From NCBI RefSeq assembly GCF_001553605.1, contig NZ_CP014229.1:565001-629000 (forward strand): 64,000 nt of DNA. The letters run 5' to 3'. Position 1 is the first letter of the stretch. Each line of letters begins with the position of its first letter. A program made the translations under genes and the position numbers. The notes beneath the pieces are model-generated. The model was not told where the DNA came from. It made no database searches and saw only the letters and a list, made by a program, of their open reading frames with translations. The DNA comes from Desulfovibrio fairfieldensis (GTDB lineage: Bacteria > Desulfobacterota > Desulfovibrionia > Desulfovibrionales > Desulfovibrionaceae). Of the stretch, positions 36,366 to 45,268 are shown piece after piece.

Positions 36366-38933
36366 CTAATGATACTCGCCATTGAGAAACTTGGCGGCAT
36401 ATGCCTGGACAGCTTCGTCATTGACCATGAGCATGTCCATCTGGCGAGTCATGATCAGAAGACGCCCCAACTGATCCAGGCGCGAGCACAGTTCAAGTTT
36501 GGGATATTTCTGGTAGCGCGCGCGTATCCTATCACCCGTGACCACGACGGTAAAGCCGAGTTCCGTGAGGATCAGCCCGATGCAGCGCACCCGCCGGGCG
36601 CGCTGCTCATTGCCTGCCGCGCCGCCCGCGAATTCAAAGCGGATGTAGTTTTTGCTCAGGGTGTCGCCGCACCAGGTGTCCAGAATGGCGTAGTGATAGC
36701 CCACGCGCGAGGAAAAGTTGAGGTAGCGGTCGGAAACAATGGCGTAGCTGCGGTCGCCGAAACGCTCGCCGCCGTGCTGGTTGCCGCCGATCATGGCCTG
36801 GCCCATGACCGAGAGAAAGCCGCTCATGTTCACCGGGCGGGGACCCTTGGCCTGCACGGCCGGATTGAGCATGCCGCCCAGAACGTGCCGGAAGGGCACG
36901 CTGGTGACCTCCTCGGGGGTGGCCGTGGCCGCTTCGGGATTTTTCAGGCCGCCGCCCAGGTCGATGATGTAGAGATCCAGCGGCACGGAACATACCAGAC
37001 GGCTGGCCGCGCCGCCCGCGCAGTTTTCGGACAGACAGTCGGACAGCAGAAACATTTCCGAATAGCTCAGTTCGTGCGCGTAGCGCATGACGTCGTGCAG
37101 GGAGGTGCAGTTGGCCGGGCTGAACAATGCCGACTGCGGGTCCACCAGATGCAGGGGCAGAATGTAGGGAGCCACCCGCCGCAACAGCACCAGGGCGGGC
37201 GTATCGGCCCTAGGCTGGCGGCGGCTCAGGCGCAGGGCCAGCAATTCCGGAACTTCGCCGTCGAAAACCCGGCCCGAAAGAGCGTCCACGGTCACCACCT
37301 GCCCCGGCGTGAGCTGGTTGGTGGCTCCGGCCAGATTCATCAATGTGGGCACCCCGAACTCGCGGCAGATGGAGGCCATGTGCCCGGTGAGGCTGCCGGT
37401 TTCGGCAATGATGGCCGCGGCCCGCTGCATGGCGGTCATGGCGTTGGGCGAGGAGTGCTGCATAAGCATGACCGCGCCTTCGGGAAAATGGGTCAGATCC
37501 TCGTCCGGCTGTACCGGCACCACCGGACCGCAGCCCACGCCCTTGGCCGCCACGTCCGCGCCGGAGAGCAGCGGCCGCATGTGCTTCAGGGCCGGGGCAG
37601 CGCTTTCCGCCGCCGTGCTGTCCAGGCCCATGGGCCGGGTCTGGAGCAGAATGATCTGGTCGTCCTCGTCCACGGCCCACTCCAGATCCTGGGGATACTG
37701 GTAGTGGCGCTCCAGTTCCAGGGCCATGGCGGCCAGCCGCTCCACCTGCTCGCGGCTGAGACAGGGCACGTCGCGCAGTGCCTCGGGCACGTCCACCACC
37801 TCGCTTTCCACGGTCTCGCCCCGGCGCACCAGAACCAGCCGCGCCTCCTTGTGGGCGATGGTTTCACGCGTGATCTTGCGGGTAGCCCGCGAAACCAGCC
37901 ACTGGTCGGGCGTGCCCGAACCGTCCACTACCATCTCGCCCAGGCCCCAGAGGCCGTTGATCAGCACGCAGTTGGAGCGCAGATCCACGGGATGGCGGGA
38001 AAAGGCCACACCGGCGGCCTTGGCCCGGACCATTTCCAGGCAGCACAAGCCCATGCCCGAGGCTTCCAGGGTATAGCCGTGGCTGGCCCGGTAGGTCATG
38101 GCGCGCGGCGAAAAGAGGCTTGCCACCACTTTTTTGAAGGAAGGCAACAGGGTTTGGCGGGTGACGCCCAGGATGCTGCGGTACTGCCCGGCGAAGGACT
38201 GCACGCCGTCCTCGGCAATGGCGCTGGAACGCAGGGCCGCCACCGCGTCGCCCCCGCCGAAAGATTCATCCCAGGCGCGGAGCAGGGCTCCGCCCACCTC
38301 CTCGGGAACGGGCGCGTCCACAATGAGCTGTTCCACCCTGGCCGAGGCTTCGCGGATGCTGGCCGGGTCGTCCGGGTCCACGGCGCGGAGCGTGAGATGG
38401 ATGTTTTTGAACAGCCCGCTGCTTTGCAGCAGCAGCAAAATGCCCGCCTGGATGGTGATGGCGAAGCCGCGCGGCACGGGCATGTCCAGCATGTTGCGCA
38501 ATTCGCCCAGGTTGGCGTTTTTGCCGCCCACGCTGTAGGCCATGCTGGCGTCCACCTCGCTGAGCGGCAGGGTCAGGGAGGTCACGTCGCCGCGCGTATG
38601 CTGTTCCAGCTCATGTTCAATGCGGGCGCCCAGGGCCTCCACGGCCGTATTGAGATCCTGGTGGCGCTGATTGGAAATGTCGTTGAGGCAGGTCGCCATG
38701 CGCTCGCTCTGGACTATGGCCCGCCGGGCCTCCTTGCGCACCTGGCTGGTTTCCAGGCTGCGCTCGCCGCGCTGGGCCGCGTTCAGGGAGGCCATGATGC
38801 CCGCCAGATCGGCATTGGCCTGCAGCAATTCCTTGAAGGAGGCGTAACGGCGGGTAAAGGCGGCCATGGCCTGCTCGCGGCTGATGCGCGGCTTGAGGCC
38901 CAGGAGTTTTTTCAGGCTCTGTACGGCGTTCAT
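36366..38933 (-). CDS. PEP-synthase-like protein with an atypical C-terminus
   Basis: 855 aa. After a helical N-terminus (residues 1-130) comes a pyruvate-phosphate-dikinase-type ATP-grasp domain (YSVGGKNANLGELRNMLDMP about residue 132; RSSAIAEDGVQSFAGQYRSI; LEWAVDEDDQIILLQTRPM), then the phosphohistidine domain with AETGSLTGHMASICREFGVP (catalytic His about residue 500). The TIM-barrel PEP/pyruvate-binding domain of PpsA is not seen; the last 300 residues form another domain with GDRSYAIVSDRYLNFSSRVG and YIRFEFAGGAAG. So ATP-dependent His phosphorylation seems likely but the acceptor is unknown. The start overlaps the stop of the upstream sigma54 activator (TGATG). Confidence 0.8.
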   Translation of the reverse strand: MNAVQSLKKLLGLKPRISREQAMAAFTRRYASFKELLQANADLAGIMASLNAAQRGERSLETSQVRKEARRAIVQSERMATCLNDISNQRHQDLNTAVEALGARIEHELEQHTRGDVTSLTLPLSEVDASMAYSVGGKNANLGELRNMLDMPVPRGFAITIQAGILLLLQSSGLFKNIHLTLRAVDPDDPASIREASARVEQLIVDAPVPEEVGGALLRAWDESFGGGDAVAALRSSAIAEDGVQSFAGQYRSILGVTRQTLLPSFKKVVASLFSPRAMTYRASHGYTLEASGMGLCCLEMVRAKAAGVAFSRHPVDLRSNCVLINGLWGLGEMVVDGSGTPDQWLVSRATRKITRETIAHKEARLVLVRRGETVESEVVDVPEALRDVPCLSREQVERLAAMALELERHYQYPQDLEWAVDEDDQIILLQTRPMGLDSTAAESAAPALKHMRPLLSGADVAAKGVGCGPVVPVQPDEDLTHFPEGAVMLMQHSSPNAMTAMQRAAAIIAETGSLTGHMASICREFGVPTLMNLAGATNQLTPGQVVTVDALSGRVFDGEVPELLALRLSRRQPRADTPALVLLRRVAPYILPLHLVDPQSALFSPANCTSLHDVMRYAHELSYSEMFLLSDCLSENCAGGAASRLVCSVPLDLYIIDLGGGLKNPEAATATPEEVTSVPFRHVLGGMLNPAVQAKGPRPVNMSGFLSVMGQAMIGGNQHGGERFGDRSYAIVSDRYLNFSSRVGYHYAILDTWCGDTLSKNYIRFEFAGGAAGNEQRARRVRCIGLILTELGFTVVVTGDRIRARYQKYPKLELCSRLDQLGRLLIMTRQMDMLMVNDEAVQAYAAKFLNGEYH

Positions 38934-41527
38934 CAGGAGCGTCCTTTGTCAGCCGGAACGTATCCGCCGGGCTGCACGATCACATAACGCTGGGCCGGGC
39001 CGCGCCCTTCCTTGCGCATCAGGCCGAGCCGCACCATCTGTTGCAAATCATACTGCGCCGTGCGCATGGAAATGCCTTCCCCGGCCAGGTTCTGGTATTC
39101 CTGGCGGCTCACGCTGCCCAGAGCCGCCAGGCGCGGCAGCAGTTCCCGCTGGCGGTGGTTGAGCTGTTCCGGGTCCGGCGCGACAGGCGGCCCGGCCGTG
39201 ATCTTGTCCTGATTCGGAGCGGGGCGGGCAGCCGCGTCCCGGCTTTTGTCCCGTTCTCCGTCCTGTGTTCTCTCCGGCGCGGTGTCGCCGGGCTGTTCCC
39301 CGGCGGAGGCGGCCGGATCGGCTCCATGCCGGGCCTCGTACTGGACGCCGGGATCAAGCTGGATGTTTTCCGCCAGAATCAGGTCCTCGTCGCAAAAGGT
39401 CAAGGCCCGGGTCAGAGTGTTTTTCAGTTCGCGCACATTGCCGGGCCAGTGATGGCGCATGATCTTTTCCAGCGCGCCCCGGCTGATTTTGGGAATGGTC
39501 CGGGGCATGCCCTGTTCGCGGGTGGCGACGGCTTCAGCCATGAAGTGGACCATCAGGGCCGGGATGTCCTCCTTGCGCCGGCGCAGAGGCGGGGTCTGGA
39601 TGGTGATGACGGCCAGGCGGTAGTAAAGGTCGTCGCGGAAGGAGCCGTCCTGCCCGTCCCCGCGCAGTTCGGCGTTGGTGGCGGCGATGATCCGGGTGTC
39701 GAAGGGCACGTCGTGGTCCGCGCCCAGGGGGCGGATGCGCCGGGTGGAGAGGGCGCGGAGCAGGGCCTGCTGCACTTTGGGCGCGGCGTTGCCCACCTCG
39801 TCCAGCATCAGGGTGCCGCCCTCGGCGGCCAGAAAAGCCCCCTTGCGCGCCTGCTTGGCTTCGGTGAACGCGCCCTTGACGTGCCCGAACAGGGTGTCCA
39901 TGAGCAGGGCCTCGTCCAGCGCGCCGCAGTTGATGGTGATGAAAGGCCCGTCGGCGCGGTCGCTCAAGCGGTGGATGGATTCGGAAACCAGTTCCTTGCC
40001 GGTGCCCGTCTCGCCCACGATCAGCACGTCGGCCAGAACCTGGGAGGCCTTCTGGATCTGGCCGTAGAGGGTCTGCATGGGCAGGGAGGTGCCCACCAGA
40101 CCGCGGACCGGCAAATCCGCCGGATCGGGTAGGTCCTCCACCGGTTCCCTCTGCTGTTGGGCGTTCTGTTCCGCCGCCTGGGAGATCTGGTCGGCCTTGG
40201 CCCGGCGCAGCCTGGCGAGCAGAATGTTCACATTCCGTTTGATTCTTTCCAGTTCCAGCGGCATGGGGGGAAGATTGAGCGCGTCGGCGCTGTCGTGCTC
40301 GTTGCGGTTGCGCAGCTCGCCGGAAAGCCTGTTCAGGCTCTTGCCGGTGCTGTGGGCCAGCCACCAGAGGCTCAGGCCCAACAGCAGCGTGCCGCCCAGA
40401 AAACACAGGGAATAAATGCTCAACAACTGCATGCCCGTGCGCGTGGAGGTAAAGCTGCTGTCCAGCATGCCGAGGCCGCCGACCACCACACGCGGCCCTT
40501 CCGGTCCGGACATGAAGGTCACCGGCGCGTAGCTTACGCCCTCCACTCGATTCTGGCCGGTATTCCAGACCGGTCCGGTGCCCGAGAGGGAAAGCTGGCC
40601 GGACCGGCCGGCCTGCACCTCGGCTACCATGGTCCAGTAGTTGATATGCTCGGGGCCGGGCCGGAAGGCCGGGCTGAAGCCGGGGCGGCCGAAATCTCCG
40701 CGAAAACCGGCCCGTACCGCGTCGGAGCTCAAGAGGCTTTCGCCGGAATCCGCGTCCAGGCTTTCGGACTGGAAGAGCATCCAGCCGTCCCGGTCGAAAA
40801 AGAGGCTGCGCACACGGGTTTCCTCGCCGCCGTTGATGGGTGCGTCGGGCGAGGAAAACAGCGACATGGTGTCGCGCAGGGCCTTGAGATCCAGCGAAAG
40901 AATCAGAATGCCCTGAAAATTGCCCGCCGCGTCGTAAATGGGCGTGGAAAAACGCAGCACATAAAACGCCAGGCTTTGCAGCGACTTGTCGATGGGCACC
41001 ATGGAATAGGTTACTTCCAGCGGCTGGCCCACGTTGACGTTGCCGGATTTCTGGCCGGGACTGATGTTGTGGAAGGGGCCCGCCGGGGCGTCCAGAGCCA
41101 CGTGGGGGGGCACGGCAATGATTTCGCCGCCGTAATTGAGGAGAAGATAGCGGTTTTCCGGCGTCAGGCCCATGAAGGCCACTTCGCGATAGCGCAGGCC
41201 GTCGGCCCGGGAGCGGAATTTGAGGCGGCGCACCATCTCCTGCCGGTCCATGGAGCCGGCGGCCAGGATCAGCAACTGGTTGCGCGTTTCCACCAGGGTC
41301 TGCTCCAGCGCAAGGCTCATTGCCTGGGCCTGAAGTCGCGCGTTGCGCGTTATTGCACGATTGACGATGTTTTCGATGCTGCGCCCGGTGGCGAAAAAGA
41401 TAAGCGCCAGGACCAGGGCCAGCAAGGGCAGCCCCAGCATCAGCATGCGGCCGGCGAGGCTGCGATTCGCAAAAAAAAGGGCGGTTTCCACGGAGCTTCC
41501 ACCGGTGACGGAGCCAAAAACGCGCAT
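38933..41527 (-). CDS. membrane-anchored sigma54-dependent activator with extracytoplasmic sensor domain
   Basis: 864 aa. AGGGAGGAGT lies directly before the start at 41525-41527. Transmembrane segment about residues 30-48 (LGLPLLALVLALIFFATG), a Cache-like periplasmic sensor (about 60-360), a second transmembrane segment (YSLCFLGGTLLLGLSLWWLA, about 370-390), a HAMP-like/coiled linker, then an AAA+ sigma54 activation domain (Walker A GETGTGKE about residue 504, sigma54 loop GAFTEA about 552, DEVGNAAPKVQQALLRAL). The C-terminus is a winged-helix-like segment (LGSVSRQEYQNLAGEGISMR) rather than a Fis helix. So one polypeptide senses outside and activates transcription inside. Divergent from a sigma54 promoter and coupled to the gene downstream. 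Confidence 0.87.
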   Translation of the reverse strand: MRVFGSVTGGSSVETALFFANRSLAGRMLMLGLPLLALVLALIFFATGRSIENIVNRAITRNARLQAQAMSLALEQTLVETRNQLLILAAGSMDRQEMVRRLKFRSRADGLRYREVAFMGLTPENRYLLLNYGGEIIAVPPHVALDAPAGPFHNISPGQKSGNVNVGQPLEVTYSMVPIDKSLQSLAFYVLRFSTPIYDAAGNFQGILILSLDLKALRDTMSLFSSPDAPINGGEETRVRSLFFDRDGWMLFQSESLDADSGESLLSSDAVRAGFRGDFGRPGFSPAFRPGPEHINYWTMVAEVQAGRSGQLSLSGTGPVWNTGQNRVEGVSYAPVTFMSGPEGPRVVVGGLGMLDSSFTSTRTGMQLLSIYSLCFLGGTLLLGLSLWWLAHSTGKSLNRLSGELRNRNEHDSADALNLPPMPLELERIKRNVNILLARLRRAKADQISQAAEQNAQQQREPVEDLPDPADLPVRGLVGTSLPMQTLYGQIQKASQVLADVLIVGETGTGKELVSESIHRLSDRADGPFITINCGALDEALLMDTLFGHVKGAFTEAKQARKGAFLAAEGGTLMLDEVGNAAPKVQQALLRALSTRRIRPLGADHDVPFDTRIIAATNAELRGDGQDGSFRDDLYYRLAVITIQTPPLRRRKEDIPALMVHFMAEAVATREQGMPRTIPKISRGALEKIMRHHWPGNVRELKNTLTRALTFCDEDLILAENIQLDPGVQYEARHGADPAASAGEQPGDTAPERTQDGERDKSRDAAARPAPNQDKITAGPPVAPDPEQLNHRQRELLPRLAALGSVSRQEYQNLAGEGISMRTAQYDLQQMVRLGLMRKEGRGPAQRYVIVQPGGYVPADKGRS

Positions 41528-41539
41528 ACTCCTCCCTAT

Positions 41540-41557
41540 TTGCGCAAAAAAGCGCAA
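41540..41557. promoter_or_regulatory. candidate activator-binding inverted repeat
   Basis: TTGCGC-AAAAAA-GCGCAA, a perfect 6-bp inverted repeat, about 100 nt upstream of the sigma54 promoter at 41654 and next to the activator gene. Position fits an enhancer for the divergent operon and for autoregulation. Confidence 0.45.
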
Positions 41558-41653
41558 TCTCTGGACGGAGCATAGAAAAAAACAGCTCTTTTGACAAGGT
41601 CCTCAACGGATTTTGCCCGTATAGCGCGAAAAAAATCACCATAAATCACGCAA

Positions 41654-41669
41654 TGGCACGGGCATTGCT
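41654..41669 (+). promoter_or_regulatory. sigma54 promoter of the TauE/SafE operon
   Basis: TGGCACGGGCATTGCT matches the consensus TGGCACG-N4-TTGC at every defined base, with GG and GC spaced by 10 nt. It lies about 85 nt before the first gene of the operon. Confidence 0.9.
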
Positions 41670-41751
41670 AATATTTTCACAATTGCGCTGACAGGTAGTT
41701 TGATGCGGCGGCCGTGCCGCCTGATGGGAACCAAACAATGTGGAGGATGTC

Positions 41752-42054
41752 ATGAAGAAAATGCGCAGGCTTTGGACCTGGATTATGGGCTGCGCGCTGA
41801 TGCTGCCCGTACTTATGCCATCATTGGCTCTGGCGGCCAAGAAAAAGGCCGACGTGGTCATCGTGGCCGACACCCGCAAACTGGACGGCCTTCTGTACTG
41901 GTGGGCGGAGATGTATAATGAAAGCCACTTCTTCTTCGCTATTCTGACCATGATCATCATTCCGATTCTCGGTTGTATCCTCGGCCTTCTCGCCGACGTC
42001 GTCATGTCGCGCATCGGCATCGACCTCAAACACCGCGAACTGGCTGAAAAGTAG
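41752..42054 (+). CDS. small exported membrane protein
   Basis: 100 aa. GGAGG at 41742-41746 sets the ATG at 41752. Signal peptide (MKKMRRLWTWIMGCALMLPV..ALA), a short periplasmic stretch (KKKADVVIVADTRKLDGLLY), one transmembrane segment (FFAILTMIIIPILGCILGLL, about residues 60-79) and a short charged tail. No family recognised. First gene of a sigma54-controlled operon, 18 nt before the TauE/SafE exporter, so probably an accessory subunit of it. Confidence 0.75.
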   Translation: MKKMRRLWTWIMGCALMLPVLMPSLALAAKKKADVVIVADTRKLDGLLYWWAEMYNESHFFFAILTMIIIPILGCILGLLADVVMSRIGIDLKHRELAEK

Positions 42055-42072
42055 CCCGGAAAGGAGGCAGAT

Positions 42073-43137
42073 ATGGATTGGCTGTATATTTTGATGCCCA
42101 TTTCCGGCGTGAGTATTTTCTGGCCCGGTCTGGTCATTCTTGGTTTGGGCGTCGGCGTCATCGGCGGCTTCTTCGGTCTGGGCGGCGCCTGGATGGTGAC
42201 CCCCGGTCTGAATATTCTCGGCTTCCCCATGGCCTTCGCCATCGGCACCGACGTGGCGCAGATGGCCGGTAAATCTCTGATTTCCACCATGCGGCACGGC
42301 AAGTTCGGCAACGTGGACTACGCGCTGGGCCTGACCATGCTGGTCGGTACCGTCGTGGGCGTTGAAATCGGCGCCCAGATGGTCATGTGGCTTGAACGTA
42401 TCGGCTCGGTGGACAAGGTCGTCCGCTGGCTGTACGTGGTGCTGCTTGTTCTGCTGGCCTGGCTGGTCTTCCATGACGTGGCCCTGCGCCGCAAGAAGGA
42501 GCGCGAAGCCAAGGCTCACAAGCAGGAACTGGACAAGAGCGCCGTGGGTCTGGACTGGGCCACCAAGCTCCAGGCCTTCAAGGTTCCTCCTGTCGTGCAC
42601 TTCAAGCATGCCAACATCACCTGCTCGGCGTGGCTGCCTATCATCGTCAGCCTGTTCACCGGCTGGCTGGCCGGTATCCTGGGCATCGGCGGCGGTCTGA
42701 TCCGCATGCCCGCTCTGGTGTATCTGATCGGCTGCCCGACCCATCTGGCCGTGGGCACGGACCTTTTCGAAGTGGCCATCTCCGGCCTGTACGGCACGGC
42801 GTCCTATGCGTATAAGGGCCGTGTCGAACTGCTGGCCGCCATCATCATGCTCTGCGGCGCGGCCATCGGCGCCCAGATCGGCACTGTCGCCACCAAGTAC
42901 GTCAAGGGCTACGGCATCCGCATCGTGTTCGGCCTGGCCGTGCTCGGCTGCCTGATGTCCGTCGTGCTCAAGCTGCTCCAGGCCCAGTTCCCCGTGTACG
43001 GCTGGATCCTCGGACCCTTGGCTACTGTGGAAGTACTGGGCTTCGTGAGCGCCATCTCCATTTACATCACCATCCGGATGGTCCAGGGCGCCAAGGCGGA
43101 ACTGGCGGCCAAGAAGCAACAAGCCGCCGGCAACTAG
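42073..43137 (+). CDS. TauE/SafE-family sulfite/organosulfonate exporter
   Basis: 354 aa; AAAGGAGGCAGAT precedes the ATG. Two repeats of the family motif are visible: VGVIGGFFGLGGAWMVTPGL (about residue 28) and WLAGILGIGGGLIRMPALVY (about 200), each followed by a GTD segment (AIGTDVAQ, AVGTDLFE). About eight hydrophobic segments with a long charged loop in the middle (residues about 140-180). The family exports sulfite, sulfoacetate or related anions. Control by a sigma54 activator with an extracytoplasmic sensor suggests substrate-induced expression. Confidence 0.88.
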   Translation: MDWLYILMPISGVSIFWPGLVILGLGVGVIGGFFGLGGAWMVTPGLNILGFPMAFAIGTDVAQMAGKSLISTMRHGKFGNVDYALGLTMLVGTVVGVEIGAQMVMWLERIGSVDKVVRWLYVVLLVLLAWLVFHDVALRRKKEREAKAHKQELDKSAVGLDWATKLQAFKVPPVVHFKHANITCSAWLPIIVSLFTGWLAGILGIGGGLIRMPALVYLIGCPTHLAVGTDLFEVAISGLYGTASYAYKGRVELLAAIIMLCGAAIGAQIGTVATKYVKGYGIRIVFGLAVLGCLMSVVLKLLQAQFPVYGWILGPLATVEVLGFVSAISIYITIRMVQGAKAELAAKKQQAAGN

Positions 43138-43150
43138 AAGGAGACAAGCC

Positions 43151-43744
43151 ATGAAAATACGTAGTTTGCTGCTTACGCTGGTCCTGGCCCTCTCCTTTGC
43201 TCTCGCGGCCTGCGACTTTGACGGCGGCGTGGAACAGGGCCGTTGTGTGGCCTTCGACCCGGCCGCGAAAACCCTGACCATCGTGGTGGACGTGACTCAC
43301 GATCAGTCCGCGCCCCATTACAGCGGCGATGTGCATACCTTCAAGCTGCCCGCCGAAGCCCGCGACATGGGCCCGGCCCCCACTGTGGGCGGCCGCCTGA
43401 TGATCGAACTGGATAAGTCCGCTCTGCTGCTCTATGACCCGGATTCCAAGAGCATCAAGGAACTGCCCGTGCAGTTCACGGACGTGGAGAAGAACATCAG
43501 CGCCAAGCATCCCAAGGTCGCGGGCAAGACCTTCCCCGTCGTGGACAAGGAAAAGCAGACCGTCACCGTGTACTCCAAGCGCCTGCAGGCTCTGGTCACC
43601 TTTAAGGTGCCTGTGCCCGCGCTGGATCTGCCCCCCTATGTCTGGACGGCCGGCGACGAAATGCGCATTGCCTACCGCAATGCCGACAAGGGCCAGGCCA
43701 TCCGCATCATGAACGTGAGCAAGACCAACATCTTCCAGAAGTAA
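43151..43744 (+). CDS. exported lipoprotein of unknown function
   Basis: 197 aa. AGAAGGAGACAAGCC precedes the ATG. Lipoprotein signal MKIRSLLLTLVLALSFALAAC with lipobox LAAC (Cys21). The mature part looks beta-rich (CVAFDPAAKTLTIVVDVTHD, HTFKLPAEARDMG, KTFPVVDKEKQTVTVYSKRL). I do not recognise the domain; I recall similar lipoproteins next to such exporters in Desulfovibrio but cannot verify. 13 nt after TauE/SafE, clearly co-transcribed. Confidence 0.75.
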   Translation: MKIRSLLLTLVLALSFALAACDFDGGVEQGRCVAFDPAAKTLTIVVDVTHDQSAPHYSGDVHTFKLPAEARDMGPAPTVGGRLMIELDKSALLLYDPDSKSIKELPVQFTDVEKNISAKHPKVAGKTFPVVDKEKQTVTVYSKRLQALVTFKVPVPALDLPPYVWTAGDEMRIAYRNADKGQAIRIMNVSKTNIFQK

Positions 43745-43812
43745 ATCCGCCGTAGAACCGGGAGCGGGGCGCGAGCCCCGCCCCACGGGGCGGCGCGGGC
43801 CGGAGAAATGCC

Positions 43813-44127
43813 ATGAACAGTTACAAACAATCCCTGTATGTCGGGCTGATTCGCGTTATGGCCAACCTGCTCATGCTGGGGGCGGTGTTCCTGTCCATGT
43901 ACCGGGCCTCCCAGTGGTCGTCGTGGCCGTCGGAAGCGGTGTTCTGCTGCTGGTTTTTCGGCATTACCGTGCCGGTCTGGACCGGGGCCTTTTATCTGAC
44001 GCGCCTGATCCGGCGGCGTTTTCCGGCGGAGCATGAGAGCCTGATCGAACTTCCCCGCAAAGGCCGCCAACTGGTGCGCTGGCGTGTGCTGGAGGAGGCC
44101 GGGGGCACATGCCTGCTGGCCCGCTGA
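43813..44127 (+). CDS. small inner-membrane protein
   Basis: 104 aa, two hydrophobic segments (IRVMANLLMLGAVFLSMY, residues about 13-30, and AVFCCWFFGITVPVWTGAFY, about 42-61) and a basic C-terminal tail (RRRFPAEHESLIELPRKGRQ). Ribosome-binding site moderate (CCGGAGAAATGCC). 68 nt after the lipoprotein; probably the last gene of the TauE/SafE operon. Function unknown. Confidence 0.65.
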   Translation: MNSYKQSLYVGLIRVMANLLMLGAVFLSMYRASQWSSWPSEAVFCCWFFGITVPVWTGAFYLTRLIRRRFPAEHESLIELPRKGRQLVRWRVLEEAGGTCLLAR

Positions 44128-44151
44128 ACGACACGGCAGTCCGGGATGGAT

Positions 44152-44352
44152 TGAAAGCGCGCGGCTTCTGCGCGCGTTGAGGCTGCCGACAAAGTCGGCA
44201 GCCCCGAAAATCAGGAGCAGGTCGCGGCTTTGCCGCGCCGTTAAGCGACTGATTTTCGTGTCTTTCCACCCGGCGGCGAAGCCGCCGTTGGTGGCGCAAA
44301 CCACGCGAAGCGGAGTTTGCCATCAGTCTGAAAGCGCGCGGCTTCCGCGCGC
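44152..44352. repeat. dispersed repeat family B, copy 2, bracketed by 24-bp direct repeats
   Basis: TGAAAGCGCGCGGCTTCTGC (start of 24-bp repeat, 44152-44175) recurs at 44329-44352 with one change (T to C). Between them lie a hairpin (GGCTGCCGAC-AAA-GTCGGCAGCC) and the family B blocks: GAAAATCAGGAGCAG, GGCTTTGCCGCGCCGTTA, CGACTGATTTTCG, GGCGCAAACCACGCGAAGCG. The right-hand direct repeat is itself a hairpin followed by TTTTT, so it can act as a terminator for the TauE operon. Confidence 0.75.
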
Positions 44353-44395
44353 TTTTTGCTTGTCCCCGCCGCCGCTTGCCCGTATAAGGAGAGAT

Positions 44396-45268
44396 ATGCT
44401 TTCACAGCTCAACACACCTCTCTGGCAGGCTTGCCGCCAGGCCCGCCGCCGCCAGCGTCTTGTGGGCAAGATCAGCGCCTTTCTGCTGGCCGTGGCCCTG
44501 CTGGGGCTTATGGACGGCCTGCTGGCGGAAATGCGCACCGGTTCCAATCAGGTGGACCTCCTGCCCGGCGAGGCCATCTCGCTTTCCGGTCCGTCAGCGC
44601 TCAAAAATCCGCTCGACAGTGATGTGCTGATACGTTTCAAGCCCGAAAACGCCCCCCTGCATTTCAATCTGGAAGGCTTTTTCACCGGTTACTGGTTCGG
44701 CAACGGCATGTGGCGCGGCGGGGTACAGGCCGAACCCCAGGCCGAGCCGGGCAGTTATGAGCTGCGCGTGTCCTTCAAAGGGGCCGCAGGCCAGGCCGAG
44801 CAACCTTTTGTTCTGGTGGTTTGGGCCGACGAAGCTGCCCGGCGGGCGGGCTCGCCTTCCTACATCCGCCGGATCGCCGATTGGAATCCCTTTATTCTGG
44901 CTGCCTGGTCCGGTGCCCTCGGGATTGTCTGCGGCGTGGGCACCTATCTGCTGGGCCGCCGCTATCTGCGCCTTTTGACGGAACTGGGCTGCAGCGAGAT
45001 TTTTCGCGTCAGCCGGAACAGCCCCCCCCGTATCTGGTGCCTGGCCTCAGGGCCAAAAGCGCCCCGCCCAGGCGACCTGCGTATGGTTCTGGACGCTGAC
45101 GGGCGGCCCCTGGGCGAAGCCCGTGCGGAAAAACTGCACAAGGGCGTTCTGGAACTGGTTCTGCTGGAGGAGGCACCCGTGCTCCTCGGCGGCCTGGTCT
45201 GCCTGCGGCCCGCCGCTGATCCCGTTCCTCCCGCCGCCCCGGTGCCTGAAAAGGACGCGCGCGCCTGA
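44396..45268 (+). CDS. hypothetical membrane protein
   Basis: 290 aa; AAGGAGAGAT precedes the ATG at 44396. Transmembrane segment about residues 28-45 (ISAFLLAVALLGLMDGLL), a periplasmic beta-rich domain (about 48-150, ISLSGPSALKNPLDSDVLIR, YELRVSFKGAAGQAEQPFVL), a second transmembrane segment (PFILAAWSGALGIVCGVGTY, about 165-187), then a cytoplasmic domain of about 100 residues. No family recognised. Stands alone between a family B repeat and ychJ. Confidence 0.65.
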   Translation: MLSQLNTPLWQACRQARRRQRLVGKISAFLLAVALLGLMDGLLAEMRTGSNQVDLLPGEAISLSGPSALKNPLDSDVLIRFKPENAPLHFNLEGFFTGYWFGNGMWRGGVQAEPQAEPGSYELRVSFKGAAGQAEQPFVLVVWADEAARRAGSPSYIRRIADWNPFILAAWSGALGIVCGVGTYLLGRRYLRLLTELGCSEIFRVSRNSPPRIWCLASGPKAPRPGDLRMVLDADGRPLGEARAEKLHKGVLELVLLEEAPVLLGGLVCLRPAADPVPPAAPVPEKDARA

